From the NCBI RefSeq assembly GCF_030272615.1, contig NC_081411.1, positions 836,310,136-836,374,135 on the forward strand: a stretch of DNA of 64,000 nt. The letters are read 5' to 3'. The notes below the pieces were generated by a model. It had not been told where the DNA came from. It saw only the letters and a list, made by a program, of their open reading frames with translations, and searched no databases. A program made the translations under genes and the position numbers. Origin of the DNA: Cryptomeria japonica. Its lineage: Eukaryota > Streptophyta > Pinopsida > Cupressales > Cupressaceae. This document shows, piece by piece, positions 34,953 to 45,849 of the stretch (positions are counted from its first letter, which is position 1; every line of letters starts with the position of its first letter).

Positions 34953-36714
34953 CTAAATGCAAACTTCAATAGATGAAAATGCAAACTATGTTTTTGGTTG
35001 TTTTTGAAGATTTTGGACAAACTTTTGGAATGTAAATCTAAAAATGAGACCCTTAGGAAATTGAAATGATGTCTAGACCTCAAAGGACAAAATGACAATG
35101 TCTCCCCTATATGCTTGGATACTAAGCTAGGTTTGACCAAATGATATTGATGACAAAAGGACAAAAGATTTGATAAGGTATAGACTTCTTAACAATGACT
35201 TAGGGTTCATCAAAGATTAGGATTACTCAAGTATGACAAAACTTAGTTTTGACACTATATGCAAAGGGACAATTACTATGCAAATGACCTTAATATGATA
35301 TGATAATGACCTAAGCTTAATGAAGAGACCTAGGGTATGCAAATATGAATGAATGACAATGATATGACTTTGATGCAAGAGGACATATGCAAATGGATGA
35401 CTCTTATTGATATGCAAAGGAATATGACTTAGGTGAAACCTAACCTTGGTACTTGACAATGAATTTTGCAAAATGCAACCTAGGATGAACTTAAATGTAA
35501 GTGACATGAATGTTGAGACAAGATTTTGAACAATATTTGACACCCATATTTGAAGATGAGTTTTGAATCTTGATAAACTTTTGTTGGATGAATGTCTATT
35601 GTGTTTAAACTTATGTTGGATCAATTTGTTTTGCTTTTTGAAATGGGATGTAATTCAACTTTTGACAAGCAAAGAATACAAGATATTGCAACTTAGACTC
35701 AAGACAATCATGCTCATTTCCACATTTCTTATGGTAGGCAAGGACATTAGGTGCTTGAGAGGTAGACTCATTATGGGATTCAAGGAGAATACATAGATGC
35801 TTGACCCCACGGGCTCCCCTCCATGGCACTCACTTCTCAGGGCAGCCAAGCATCAGTCCCCATGGAAATCTCCCCATGGAGAACTTAGTATCTCTTCCAA
35901 GTATCCGAATTTGTCCTTCTCAAGCAACTAGAAGGGTTTTTAGCCTCTAAAAACAAGGTGTTTAGTAAGGATTTCTGTTAAGCATTACTCCTTGATGTCA
36001 CGCAAGCGTGATTGAGACATTAAGCCCATCAAGATACCAAACAAATGTAGTCATGCAAGCACGATTTAGACCAAGAGGCCCTACTTAGATGTTGATATGA
36101 GAAAGAGTCCAAGGGTCATCACTTCCCAAGTAACTACAATTCCCACGTAATACTTCCTTCAAATCTTTTGCTCATCGGGTATTATTTTATAGTGAGTTAG
36201 AATGCCAAAGAATTCTAGCTGTACTCACTTTGGGTCGTTCCCTTCTCATGATTATCACTTGCTTGCAAAAGCAAAGTGGTCGGGAAGGTAGGCCCTCTAA
36301 AGGAGACAAACAATCAAAGACATGAGCATGGTATCGAAGATCTGGATTTCTGGTCACCCTAAGAAGGATGAGAGCATACTCTCCTACTCCAATGTCACAC
36401 TCAACAATCAAAGCACAAACACATTCATTCCAACCTATTTAAAAATCACTAAGTGCCTAATTAAAAAAACACAAACACAAAAGTTTAGTTGTTTCTCCAA
36501 GGCAACCTGCAAAACCCAAGTTAGGAGTTTGATTTGTTGTCTTTGACTATCGATTCTGCATAACACATGTTAGTAGTTTGATTTATTGTCTTTGCCATGC
36601 GTATGCCAAGATTCTGCATAGAAAATTAGTACCAAAATCTAAAGCACAGAAAACAAAATGCAAAAACTACACAAATTTCAAATAAAACATTGCATTTTTA
36701 CCCCTGTTCTGGAC
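34953..36714. other. Leader region of the Trp-primed element
   Basis: About 1.75 kb between the minisatellite near the PBS and the sense ORF. No convincing coding sequence on either strand; short frames show no motif. Pairs of CAAGCGTGA / CAAGCACGA near 36003-36065 are the only local repeats I noticed. Confidence 0.45.
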
Positions 36715-36840
36715 TTTACACAGGCGCAGAACCCATGACATAGGTGCAGAATGCAGGACACAAGTGTAGAATGTCTTCAACACAGGTGAAAAATGCTCAA
36801 CACAGGCACAGGATGTAGGACACAGGCGCAGAAGTCTCCA
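36715..36840. repeat. Minisatellite, ACACAGGCGCAGAA type
   Basis: Six degenerate units of about 18-21 bp around GACACAGGCGCAGAATG, close to the PBS. It is the reverse-complement relative of the array at 24720-24812. Confidence 0.8.
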
Positions 36841-36931
36841 GAAAACCCTGCATGACCCTGTTTTTGGGTTTTTTGGCCTGCAAATCAACTTGAGAGCACT
36901 CAAAACACCATAAAGGGGTTAGAAGGTTAGT

Positions 36932-36950
36932 GTTCACATCGGGTTCACCA
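36932..36950 (-). promoter_or_regulatory. Primer binding site, tRNA-Trp
   Basis: The plus strand reads GTTCACATCGGGTTCACCA, matching the 3' end of plant tRNA-Trp (CACGTCGGGTTCACCA) with one change in the paired part and ending in CCA. It lies five bases (ATTAA) from the LTR. It serves as the minus-strand PBS, TGGTGAACCCGATGTGAAC. Confidence 0.8.
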
Positions 36951-36955
36951 ATTAA

Positions 36956-38526
36956 TGTACGTTAGGAAATAGGAAATCATCACAAAACAAGATAAACATA
37001 ATAGCTCAATCACAAATGCATTCATTGCAATGATCTATCCTAAACAACACTCAATAGAGACATGAAACAAAAACATTCAAAAGCAAAGATTATGCAAACC
37101 AATAGCAGATTTGAATGCTCCTTCATGCGGCTCCATTGTTCTTCTTTCCTCTTCAAATGGTTGTGGATCTCACCAAGAAGTGCACATACATAATTGAAAG
37201 CAAGATTGACATTGATTATTGATCAAGAGTACTAGAAGCATAAATTCGATAGCCTGATTACCAATTATTAGCCTTGATTGATGAAGATCATCCAATTTAT
37301 AGATAAATTGGATAAATGACAAGATTAGCATGATGCAATTCGAATGGAAATTGCAAATCAATTATGTCAATTATGACATGTCTATGACAAATTGCTATGC
37401 AAGGATTTATGACAATTTATGACAAATTTCTATGCAAAGATTTATGACAATTTATGACAAATTTCTATGCAAGGAATTTTATGACAATTTATGACAAATT
37501 TCTATGTCATTCCCATGAATTTAGGAGAGAAATAGGAGGAAATTGAAATTAAGAATTAAGAAATTAGAAAAATTAGAAAAATAGGAGGAATTAGGAAAAT
37601 TAGGAATTAATAAATTGATGAAAATTAGAAATTAGGTAAATTAATTAATAATTTGTCATTTATTAATTAATTCACAAAAGAGGAATAATTAGCCAATTAA
37701 ATGAACATTTAATTGCAATGAGAAGACTTAGGATAAATAAACAATTTATTAATCCTAAAGGAAGAAATGACACACACAAGGTTAAATGATTAAATCACGA
37801 AACCCTAGAAGATGAATTAGTTCTTGATGAAAGATAATTGACTTGATTTGATTTGATTTTGGATTGATAAATGACCAATGTGATAAATGATTTGATTGAG
37901 AAAATGCACCAATTGACGAGGAACAATGACAAATTGATCCAAATTGACATATTTGAGACAGACAATGATCGATGACAAATCGATCGCAAAATGACAAGAT
38001 CGAACAAGATGACAAGAGTTGATGATAAATAGATTGCCAAAATGAGAGGATTGAAAATGACCACGATCAATGACGAATCAATCGCAAAATGACAAGATTG
38101 AACATGACAACGACCGATGACAAATCAATCGTTAAACGACAAGATTGAAGGGTTGATGATAAATCGATCACCAGATGACAAAATTGATAAGAGGAAAACG
38201 ATCGATGACAAATTGATCGCAAGATTGATAGGAGGACAAAACCCTAATTAGGATTGATGATGTCCAAAATGATGACAAATAAGCATACACATTGATGCAA
38301 TAGGATAAGATCGATTAAAATCATGACTGGATAGTGTTGTCGACAAGACCAAATTTGAGAGCGAGACAAATGAAGAATGTAGAGGAATGACTCGATGTTC
38401 GCAAATGATAAAGACCAAGTAAGAATCATAGGAGAAATGTTAATGCGACGCAAAAACCTAAAATGAGGCAATGCACAAATGTTAAAGTATGACTCCGCAA
38501 GCGTTGACCATTTTTAGGTGTCTACA
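36956..38526 (-). repeat. 5' LTR of the Trp-primed element
   Basis: Plus-strand ends TGTACGTTAGG and TCTACA, 1571 bp, near-identical to 22638-24197 apart from scattered substitutions and small indels. It is followed by the CTTAC duplication (38527-38531). Confidence 0.95.
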
Positions 38527-38531
38527 CTTAC
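38527..38531. repeat. Target-site duplication CTTAC (right)
   Basis: Exact match to 22633-22637. Confidence 0.92.
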
Positions 38532-38885
38532 ATTGCTTTATGTGTTGATGTTTGTGTAGGATAACTAAAGTAGGATGCAAATGTTTAGTGCTACAGGTAT
38601 TATACTTGTTAATAAACTATATTATATATGTATAGTTGTCCTTTCCATAGATTGGTGCATTTTTAATCCCTAAGAGGAAATGATCATGTTCATTTCCTTG
38701 ATTTTTAAATTCAATTACAAAAAAATAATCTATGACATTTTCAAAGAAAGAGGCATTTGTAAATATCAAAATTTTTAAGACATTTATTGTATTCCTATAG
38801 TATCGTGCACAAGTTACTAGATCTTTTTTGATCAATTGGAATTTATCAGTTTGGTTTATTTCATAAGATCAATGTTCTTGTAGTG
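38532..38885 (-). pseudogene. Rep (HUH nuclease) core of Helentron
   Basis: The minus strand gives LIKKDLVTCARYYRNTINV, then VIDYFFVIEFKNQGNEHDHF and LLGIKNAP. It corresponds to the Helitron_like_N pattern DPVTCARHF...V.DYFYRVEFQxRGSPHIHxLxWxKDAP. The HDH triplet (about 38650-38690) is the two-histidine HUH motif that holds the metal for strand nicking. After it comes a His/Cys-containing segment ending at HQHIKQC, directly at the LTR insertion point. Upstream it is cut by the LINE at about 38890. Open stretch 38617-38835. Confidence 0.82.
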
Positions 38886-38899
38886 TTGATTGATCCCAA

Positions 38900-39290
38900 T
38901 TTTTTTAGCAATAGTGAAAGTAACAAAAAAAGTAAGAGACCATTTTCATGAGGCAAGTGTAGCCTACATTGAGTTTAGAATGGCAAGTCATGGGGGATTT
39001 AAGAAGGTGTGGTTGAAGAGTGATTTGTTAAATATAATAAACTGTTTGAACAAAAAATATTCACCTAGTTGACGATCAACCATTTAATGAAGGAGTGCTT
39101 TGAAATGATGACAAAAATTGAGGATATTAAAATATCACATGTTTTGAGGGAGGGTAATAGGCTGGCTGACCACGTGGCTAATCTAGGTGTGGTTAGAGAT
39201 GATGAAACATGGTAGCAAGAAGGGGATTCCTTCCCATTCCAGTTGTGTGAGTTGGCGAGGAAGGACATTGAAAATATTTCATGACTCAAT
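38900..39290 (+). pseudogene. LINE RNase H domain, C-terminal part (copy 2)
   Basis: Plus strand: EASVAYIEFRMASHGGFKKV, then WLKSDLLNIINCLNKKYSPS, then after a frame break ISHVLREGNRLADHVANLGV with WQEGDSFPFQ. This matches the plant LINE RNase H (V.VESDS..I...L......H..REGN..AD.LA..G). It corresponds residue by residue to the RNase H of copy 1 (45850-46230). Confidence 0.82.
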
Positions 39291-39449
39291 CATTAATGAT
39301 GACTCATCACAAGTGTAAGGATTTTCATAGAAAAGAGTGAAGGCGAGTTTCCAAATTATTCTTGTGGAACTATTTATTTTGCGTCATCCTGAAGTTTGGT
39401 TTTGGTGTTGTCCAAAAAAATCACAAAAGTAGTATCATAATCGGTGGAG

Positions 39450-41000
39450 ACAAAAAAAAGAATGGAGTTGTCCTCATGCGAGCTTTGGGAGAAGAATAAG
39501 GAGATCTGGAGGGAAATTGTTAATGGGGGAATGGAGCCCTCTATTTAGAAACTTCATGGACAAAATCATCAGCTCACAGACCTATTTCTGAGTGATTGGG
39601 ATAATGGGGTGTTGCATGTGTATGGGGCAGAGTTCAGAATCAATGAACCTTTCATCACCATAATTTCTGGGATTAGTATGGAAGGTAGAAAATTCTTTAG
39701 GGAAAGGAAGAATTCAGAAGAAGCCCTCTCTATTTTCTACGATAAATAAAGTGAAAGGAGGAAGGCTAAGAAGAAATCGAATGGCGGATACAACCGGTTG
39801 GACCTTCAAAGTCTCTGGGAAGACATGGTAGAATTCATTATGAGGTACATTACCCTCGATAGTTTCTTTGCTAGTATTTTCTATTAGCACTTCACTATTT
39901 TGAACCATTTTAGACATGACAAAAAAATTTCTATTATGGTTTCCTTGTTATCTTCCCTAGAGTTATCTATTAGTAAGCATTCTAAGAATGAGGATAACTC
40001 AATTATTCATGAGGGTTTAATTCTCTTAGTCATGGAGTATGTGAAGGCCCATGAGGTCAAACCCTCCCATGCTCAGGTAAACCCTAAGTCTTTAGCTAGC
40101 CAGGAGGTGCATGATGTTTCAAATACATAGATCGATGATACTGAGGATAGGAAAGTTATGGATTGGAATGATGTCCAAGTGTTAGATGACTCAGATTATA
40201 AACCCTCCTAGGATGAGGGTCCCCTGAAAAAGACTCTTGGTACTAGTAGCAATAGAAAAACCCTCCTAGAAGGGCTGCTAAAAAGAAAACCCCTGTTTTG
40301 CAGACCAACATTTTGAACCCACAAAATCTGAAGAAACAAAAAACTAGAAATAAGGCGGTGAATATTGACAAGGAGGATTGTTTGAAATAAAAATCAACAT
40401 CCCCAGCAATGTGGACCCTAATGAGGCCAAAGATGATGAAAAGGATGTTGAAATGCTTCTGGGGAATTCGCTGATGTATCAGAAAAAGTGTTTCTAATGG
40501 TTTTTTGGGGAAAGCAATATTTTGAAATAGGGGATTAAATACCTCATTGCCGTTTTCACTAAGATTACTGCTCTAGATAAGACAGATGAACTCCTAAAGT
40601 TATCCTAGATTATTGTGAAAGATATCAATATCATGAAGACTGAGCATGAGGTAAAAATCAAGAAGCTGGAGAAAGAGATATAAAAACTGAAGAGTAAACT
40701 AAAGGGTTTGGTGGAAGTCAACAAGGAAGCTATGTATAGTAGTGTTGAGGGTCTTAAGAGAGTCAATGAGGACATTTATTTGTAGAAGGAGCAAATGGCC
40801 AGAGAAGAGACACCCCCAGATATCAACTTGACTAAGTTGAACCAGGAGGTGTAGGCGTCCACGGGACAGTGTACCGAGACTAGGAGAAAACATCAGGTTA
40901 TTGGTAGCTCAAGGTTTATTATGGAGGAAATCTAGGTGATTAATAACAAAGTGATCTAGAAAAATGCAGAGCTTATGAAAGCTCTATCTTAGTTCTTTTT
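39450..41000 (+). pseudogene. LINE 3' ORF: conserved domain plus coiled coil (copy 2)
   Basis: Begins about 170 bp after RNase H. It reads GAEFRINEPFITIISGISME, then GRKFFRERKNSEEALSIFYD, LWEDMVEFIMRYITLDSFFA, HFTILNHFRHDKKISIMVSL and IIHEGLILLVMEYVK. It then becomes acidic and basic linker text and ends in a coiled coil (VKIKKLEKEI, LKSKLKGLVEVNKEAM). The central block aligns with the 3' ORF of copy 1. Stops are mostly TAG. Function is unknown. The fold is probably all-helical, and a gag/ORF1-like role in RNA binding is conceivable. Confidence 0.7.
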
Positions 41001-41178
41001 ACTATTATTTCCCATTTAGTTTTGTTTTTTATGGTTTTTGTTATAGGGTGATGCCCCTATTTCTATAGCTGGTTAGCGGTTGGTTAGACTCTGATTACTG
41101 TGTTTTATTTTTTGTTGGATTTGGTTTTGGGTCCCTGTAAAACTAGTTTATCTTAATCAAAAATAAAAAAAGTAAAAG

Positions 41179-42239
41179 GTCCTAGTTGTCATATCATTGC
41201 AAATACATTTTTCTTAAGTTGTGTGTATTCTATGGATATTCTTGTTCTTTTGAAGTTAACATAACCAATATCTAATTTGAGCAATTTTTCTAGGTTTGGC
41301 TTGTCCTTCACATCCTTTGCACATAGGTTCCTTCCTTTTAGCTAACCTTTTTGAATTCATATCCATATTTTGGAGAAGATTCGTTGCATAAGTATCTTGA
41401 TTGTTTTAAAAAATAAGTTTGTTGTATGGTATGCAAAATATCTATGTGAATGTAACTGTTCCCATTGTGCAATCTTCTGGTAGCTGAATATTTTTTTTTA
41501 ATGTCTTCATCACGTGGACTACCAAAGAATAATCTGGGAAAATTCATTTCTTTGGCATATGTATCCTTAAATATTGTAATTGGATAGTAGTCTTGTGTGT
41601 GTACAATTTCAATGATTTTATCATCCATTTTATGTATAGATCTAGATTCAGTGAATCCATGTATCAAAGTTTCAGATGGACCTTCTTATTCTCTGTCACT
41701 CTTTGAGTCAATTTCACTTGTACTATGTTCATTATTGTCTTCATTTTTATCTTTAGTTTGCAAATATTGCCTCCAATCCTTGTTAATTTGGAAATTTTGT
41801 ATTTTGTATAATTGTGTTTCAGCCAATTGCCTCAAAGCTTACACGACAATGTTTGGTTGTATCATCCCCTTTTAAAATGCATTTTTATAGTGCAAGCATA
41901 TTTTAAGGGAGATGGAAATTGTTGATGTATTGTTAATTGATTGTGGTAGCACTCTTTGTATAATATTCATGTTCATTGGAACATTGATAATAGAGCCCAT
42001 TAGTCCTATTTGAGATCTTTTATAGCCTAGTTCCCAAACTTGAGCAAATGCAATCCCAAGTGAAGCAATTCATTCTTCTAATTGTGATATAAATTTTACA
42101 TTCTCCAATGGTTTATTAGTTTGTATATTACTTTGTGTGGCATACTAAGGCAACTTGGATTGCTTCAAAGTGGTATGGCATATTTGACAAATAGAATTTG
42201 TCAATACAACATTAGTAGATTGTACCAACTTATAGTAGA
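41179..42239 (-). pseudogene. Helentron N-terminal and pre-Rep region
   Basis: Minus-strand text in order: ICQICHTTLKQSKLP (second Cys pair), ENVKFISQLEE..IASLGIAFAQVWELGYKRSQIGLMGSIINVPMN, LPQSINNTSTISISLK, ALRQLAETQLY, then HTQDYYPITIFKDTYAKEMN with FPRLFFGSPR, and finally LGYVNFKRTRISIEYTQLKKNVFAMI. These match the conserved N-terminal module of Helitron proteins (cysteine pairs, L..LEE.LIA...PF..I..L..G.Q....G.V.NVP, PL.IF.D.Y.EE..FP.LF.G, LKKN.FAMIRQLG). Frameshifts and stops are present. The LINE sits right after FAMI.QL. Confidence 0.82.
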
Positions 42240-42244
42240 TTTTT

Positions 42245-43319
42245 TGTTGGTATTATGGATGACTTCATCATGTGTTGCATTGGTTTTGTCATTGATGTTA
42301 ACACTTATCTTGTTGGAGGTCTATATTATGTTCACCGGTATGGTTAGTGACTTAGGCACAGTCACCGGTATATGTTCACCGACAATGATGATGACTTGTT
42401 ATCATTTGGAGATCATTTGGTTATGTTGAAGACATGGATTGGAAGTTTGGATTTGGTGTTTTTCTTATTGGTCTAATCGGGTTGACAGATTTTCCTTTAT
42501 CGACAGATAGGTCTAGGTTATGGACCGGTACATGGTATCTATTCTAAATCATCACAACATGTTATAGAGATTTTTTATTGACTGGATAATGTGGTAAATG
42601 TTTTGAGCCAATATGTTGGATCACATCAAGACTTATTTGTAATTGATTTAATTATAATATCTTTAGTGAGCCGACCTATACATTTGGTCTTAGTTTTTGT
42701 ATATATGATTGTAAGATCTTATTGAAGATCTCATATGGTATGAGTGTGTTTGAATATTGAAGAGCGAAAATAAGTAGATCCTTGTGCTAATCACAAACAC
42801 ATTATTTGAAGATTGAAGGAAAGGTTATTAAGGTGCTTGACACTCATGTTTAGAGATTAAACCAGTACTAAATCTAGCATTACAGATGTTATCTTGAGAA
42901 GTACATTGTCATTGGATTTAACCATCCAATTATAGTTAGTGTGACTCCTATTTTGTGATTGAGCAGTGAGATCTAGGTGGTTGGCCTTTCTGCATGTGCA
43001 AACCCCATTTGTATACACTTACTATCTGCAGCAGTATCATCTGATTGTGGGTAAGGTTTCCCACCATGGTTTTCCCCTTACTGAGTTTCCACGTAAAAAT
43101 CTATGTGTCATGTGTTGTGGATGTTGTTCCTCTTTCTGTTTTATGCATTAAGTTAAATTGATACTGCTATAACTGTTAGTCTATTTTACCGACACTTAAG
43201 TTTGGTTTACCAGAACTAAGGTTAAGTTGGAATAATTTGCATTTGGATTATAAATTATTTTAAAATGGTTCACAACTGATTCAGCCCCCCCTCTCAGTTG
43301 TCCTTCCCAAATCCTAACA
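42245..43319 (+). repeat. 5' LTR of Sirevirus-like copia
   Basis: TGTTGGTATTATGG to ATCCTAACA, 1075 bp. It carries the TTCAGCCCCCCCTCTCAGT box near 43279-43298. It is similar throughout to 53915-55008, which has small extra segments (1094 bp). Confidence 0.93.
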
Positions 43320-43321
43320 AT

Positions 43322-43334
43322 TGGAATTAGAGCT
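43322..43334 (+). promoter_or_regulatory. PBS, decayed initiator-Met type
   Basis: TGGAATTAGAGCT two bases after the LTR, differing at two positions from TGGTATCAGAGCT. Confidence 0.75.
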
Positions 43335-43389
43335 AAGCCCTCTTTTTGTAGAAGCCTAATAGCTTGAGGAGATCATATAGAAACAAATA

Positions 43390-43717
43390 TTTTTCAAGAA
43401 GGATAGCCTAAAACCTGATGGAACTAACTATGGTATATGGAAAATAAGAATGGAAACACATCTAAACTACATTGGAAGAGATATATGGGATGTTACAAAG
43501 AATGGCTATATTTCTCCTACACTGAATCAACCTCATCCATCAACATTGGCTATGGACTTGGACAATGATTGCAAAGCAAGAGAAGTACTTCTGAGCGCAT
43601 TATCAGATCAACAAATCATGGGATTATTAGACTAATCTACTGCTAAAGCTATTTGGGATAAACTGGAAACACTGAATGAAGGAGATACCACTGTAAAAAT
43701 TGCAAAACTGGAATGTT
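43390..43717 (+). pseudogene. Copia gag, N-terminal part
   Basis: Plus strand: DGTNYGIWKIRMETHLNYIG, then VLLSALSDQQIMGLLD, stop, AKAIWDKLETLNEGDTTVKIAKLE. This is the N-terminal copia gag pattern (F.G.NY..W...M...L...). It stops at the LINE insertion and continues at 49751 with TKLEFYWVRYENLKMEEDER. Confidence 0.85.
43703..43717. repeat. LINE target-site duplication (left)
   Basis: CAAAACTGGAATGTT; the partner at 49751-49765 is CAAAACTGGAATTTT, one base different. Confidence 0.8.
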
Positions 43718-44085
43718 TTGATTAAGTAAAATCAGGTATTTGAAAGGTACCCGAACCTTGAACAAACTAGGAGAAAGAACTACTAAAAAAAGTGCCTGGT
43801 CACTTCAAAAAACAAAATGAACCCACCAAAAGGGATCAACTTAACACAACATTACATAATAAAGTATCTCAGTACATACAACAAAAGGAAAGCATAAAGA
43901 CAACAAAGAGACCTAACCAGGGACATCAACAGAAACTAAATACTATTCATAATTTCCTCAGCGTGAACAACCATTTCTTTCATGCTGTTCGCTAAGGTCT
44001 TCAGATCTTCCAGCTCATGACCTTCGATGTCGCCTTTTTTCTTTGTGTTAGCTCTGGTCCTCCTTTCATGCCCTTTCTTGTTCAA

Positions 44086-45640
44086 CTAATCTTTATCACC
44101 ATCCTTTTCAGCATCATTCTCAAACTTTTTAATAAGGATGTTCATATTGTCCATCGAGGATTTGAGGATTTGGAAATTTTGGTCAGCAATCTTCTTTACA
44201 TTGAGCTCCAGCTTGTCAATTCTGGTGCTGAAATATTTCATTTTATTTTCCATTTCCTTAGGATCTCCCATCTCATTGACCTTTTTCTCTGTTGCCATAA
44301 TTTTTCCAACCATACATTCAATGGCTTGTGCATTATGCAGAACAGCCCCCAGTTCTTTAACATGTTTCGCCAAGGGTTTGTCACCAACTGTAATTCTTGC
44401 AATAGCCTATGTATTGGGTTTCAAATTGTTAACATCCTTCACCATAGTAGTGATGGTCTCACAGAAGGCCTTAACAGTGTCTTTGTCCCCATATTCACTT
44501 TTATCCCCTTTTTCCTCCTTATGTAGGTTTGTGGTATTCACGGTCTCCAAATTATCCATCACCAGGTTACCCTCCCGTTCTTTATCCTAACTATCAACCA
44601 CCTTGTTTTCTTCAGCCACATCTTTCGATTCAACTTGAACATGATTGAATTCAAAATTGCTCCCCTTTTTAATGTTCTTTTTCTGAGCCTTCTTTCCAGT
44701 GGTTTTCCCTTTCTTTTTTTTAGCAGATTTTTCCTCAAGGGATTCAGTTGCAGAGTCCGACGTATCAGAGTCCACAATAATCCTCCTCTTCTTGGACCTA
44801 AACCTCCCTTTCTTGCTAGTTTTCTCTGACTCTCCCTTGGTATCTGAGTCAAAATTAAAACCACTATCCTTACTTTCTGTAGTTTCATCTCTAGCATTTA
44901 CCTTTGATAGGCTTTTCAATGCACTTACCCTTTAGCATTTTATAAAGTAGGACCATAAGCCCTTGGTGGAGGGCATGATCGCCTTTAGGGTCCTTCTGGA
45001 TATCCTTTATAGTATGATCCATAGAATAGGCAAGGTAATAAGGAAGGCTAACACTTTCACCATGATGAAAATGATTAAGAAGAATGAAGTGATGCTCGTA
45101 GGCCCTAGTAAACCTACCATCTAAGGTAATGAATTCAATAGAAGCGAAAAGAACAAACCTCCAAGGCCTGCAAATTCTCTTCGGGGAGTGGTAGGAATTG
45201 TCAATTTTGATCATCTTTTGCCTCTCTCCATCTGTAACTGGAAACTTGTCTACAGCTTTATCAGATATTCTTCTGTCCCTGTAAAATTTCATACCCTCTG
45301 TAGACATCCCCGTGGCCTCGACAATAACCTCTTCATCGACATTCATCATCTATGAACCTATCAAAATTTTTCCATTTTTCCAGTTCTTGATGAAGTAAGA
45401 AGTAATTGTGGGGTCTTTACCACTTAGTCATTCCATGAAAATATTCATTCCTCCCTTCTAGAGGATGTCCTAGACTTCATCATTCTTTCTCCAGTCTGAG
45501 CAGGAAGCTGGTTCAAGTCTCTTCTTGTTGCCTCCCATTTTTCCAGCTCCTTCCTTGCAATGCCTTCTCTCGCTTTGATCACTTCCCCTTTGGTTTCTGT
45601 GGTTATTTTGTAAGAGCACCTAGAATCCATGCCAAGTAAG
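44086..45640 (-). pseudogene. LINE 3' ORF: conserved domain, charged linker, coiled coil (copy 1)
   Basis: Reading minus from 45630: a helical basic stretch (KAREGIARKELEKWEATRRD), then VDEEVIVEATGMSTEGMKFY, RDRRISDKAVDKFPV, PWRFVLFASIEFITLDGRFT, HHFILLNHFHHGESVSLPYY and HALHQGLMVLLYKML (44891-45349), a Ser/Asp and Lys-rich linker with KKRRIIVDSDTSDSATESLE (44587-44919), and a coiled coil (MENKMKYFSTRIDKLELNVK, 44086-44373). The block GMSTEGMKFYRDRR...ITLDGRF..HF.LLNHF.H...HQGL aligns with copy 2. Frames shift at least twice. Function is unknown. Confidence 0.75.
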
Positions 45641-45849
45641 TATGATAAGACACCTATTTAAAAGTTCATTATCTTCAAATGAGCCCTGCATCGAAAAAGC
45701 TGGAAAGGTCATTAGAAATAATGATTAAAAGTACCATGTTTCCTTGTATAGCTTTGGTCTTGATTGAGAAAGGATTTCATTTCACTTGCAATCTCCATCT
45801 CGCCATAATTAGTAATGATGTCTCCCAATTGGCAAGCCAAGCTGGCAGC

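Larger units (their letters stand above)
22638..38526 (-). mobile_element. 15.9-kb non-autonomous LTR element, tRNA-Trp primed
   Basis: Long, highly similar LTRs (22638-24197 and 36956-38526) are flanked by perfect 5-bp duplications. The PBS next to the right LTR and the purine tract next to the left LTR both read on the minus strand. Between them there is no gag, protease, RT or integrase of its own. Instead there is a long low-complexity sense ORF (34952 down to about 29099) and an antisense plant-mobile-domain ORF (24998-26833, plus strand). A 3-kb copia element is nested inside. In size and content it is a large retrotransposon derivative (LARD) needing a helper. The LTR likeness makes it one of the younger insertions here. 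Confidence 0.93.
38890..41178 (+). mobile_element. LINE, 5' truncated, with ORF downstream of RNase H (copy 2)
   Basis: Plus-strand remnant that begins inside the RNase H domain, continues into a 3' ORF and ends with TCTTAATCAAAAATAAAAAAAG (about 41150-41178), an A-rich LINE tail. The 3' end CTTAATCAAAA matches the 3' end of the LINE at 43718-49750, and both coding parts are homologous, so they are one family. It is inserted into the Helentron Rep gene between the pre-Rep region and the HUH core. A clear TSD could not be aligned because some Helentron bases appear lost. Confidence 0.82.

Noticed and set aside
36932-36955. tRNA-Trp gene
   Set aside because: Only the last 19 bases resemble tRNA-Trp, in the exact place and orientation of a PBS; no other tRNA parts are present.
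44017-44590. Plus-strand ORFs of 150-169 codons with hydrophobic runs, membrane-protein-like
   Set aside because: Antisense shadows of the LINE 3' ORF coiled coil, which aligns with the second LINE copy.
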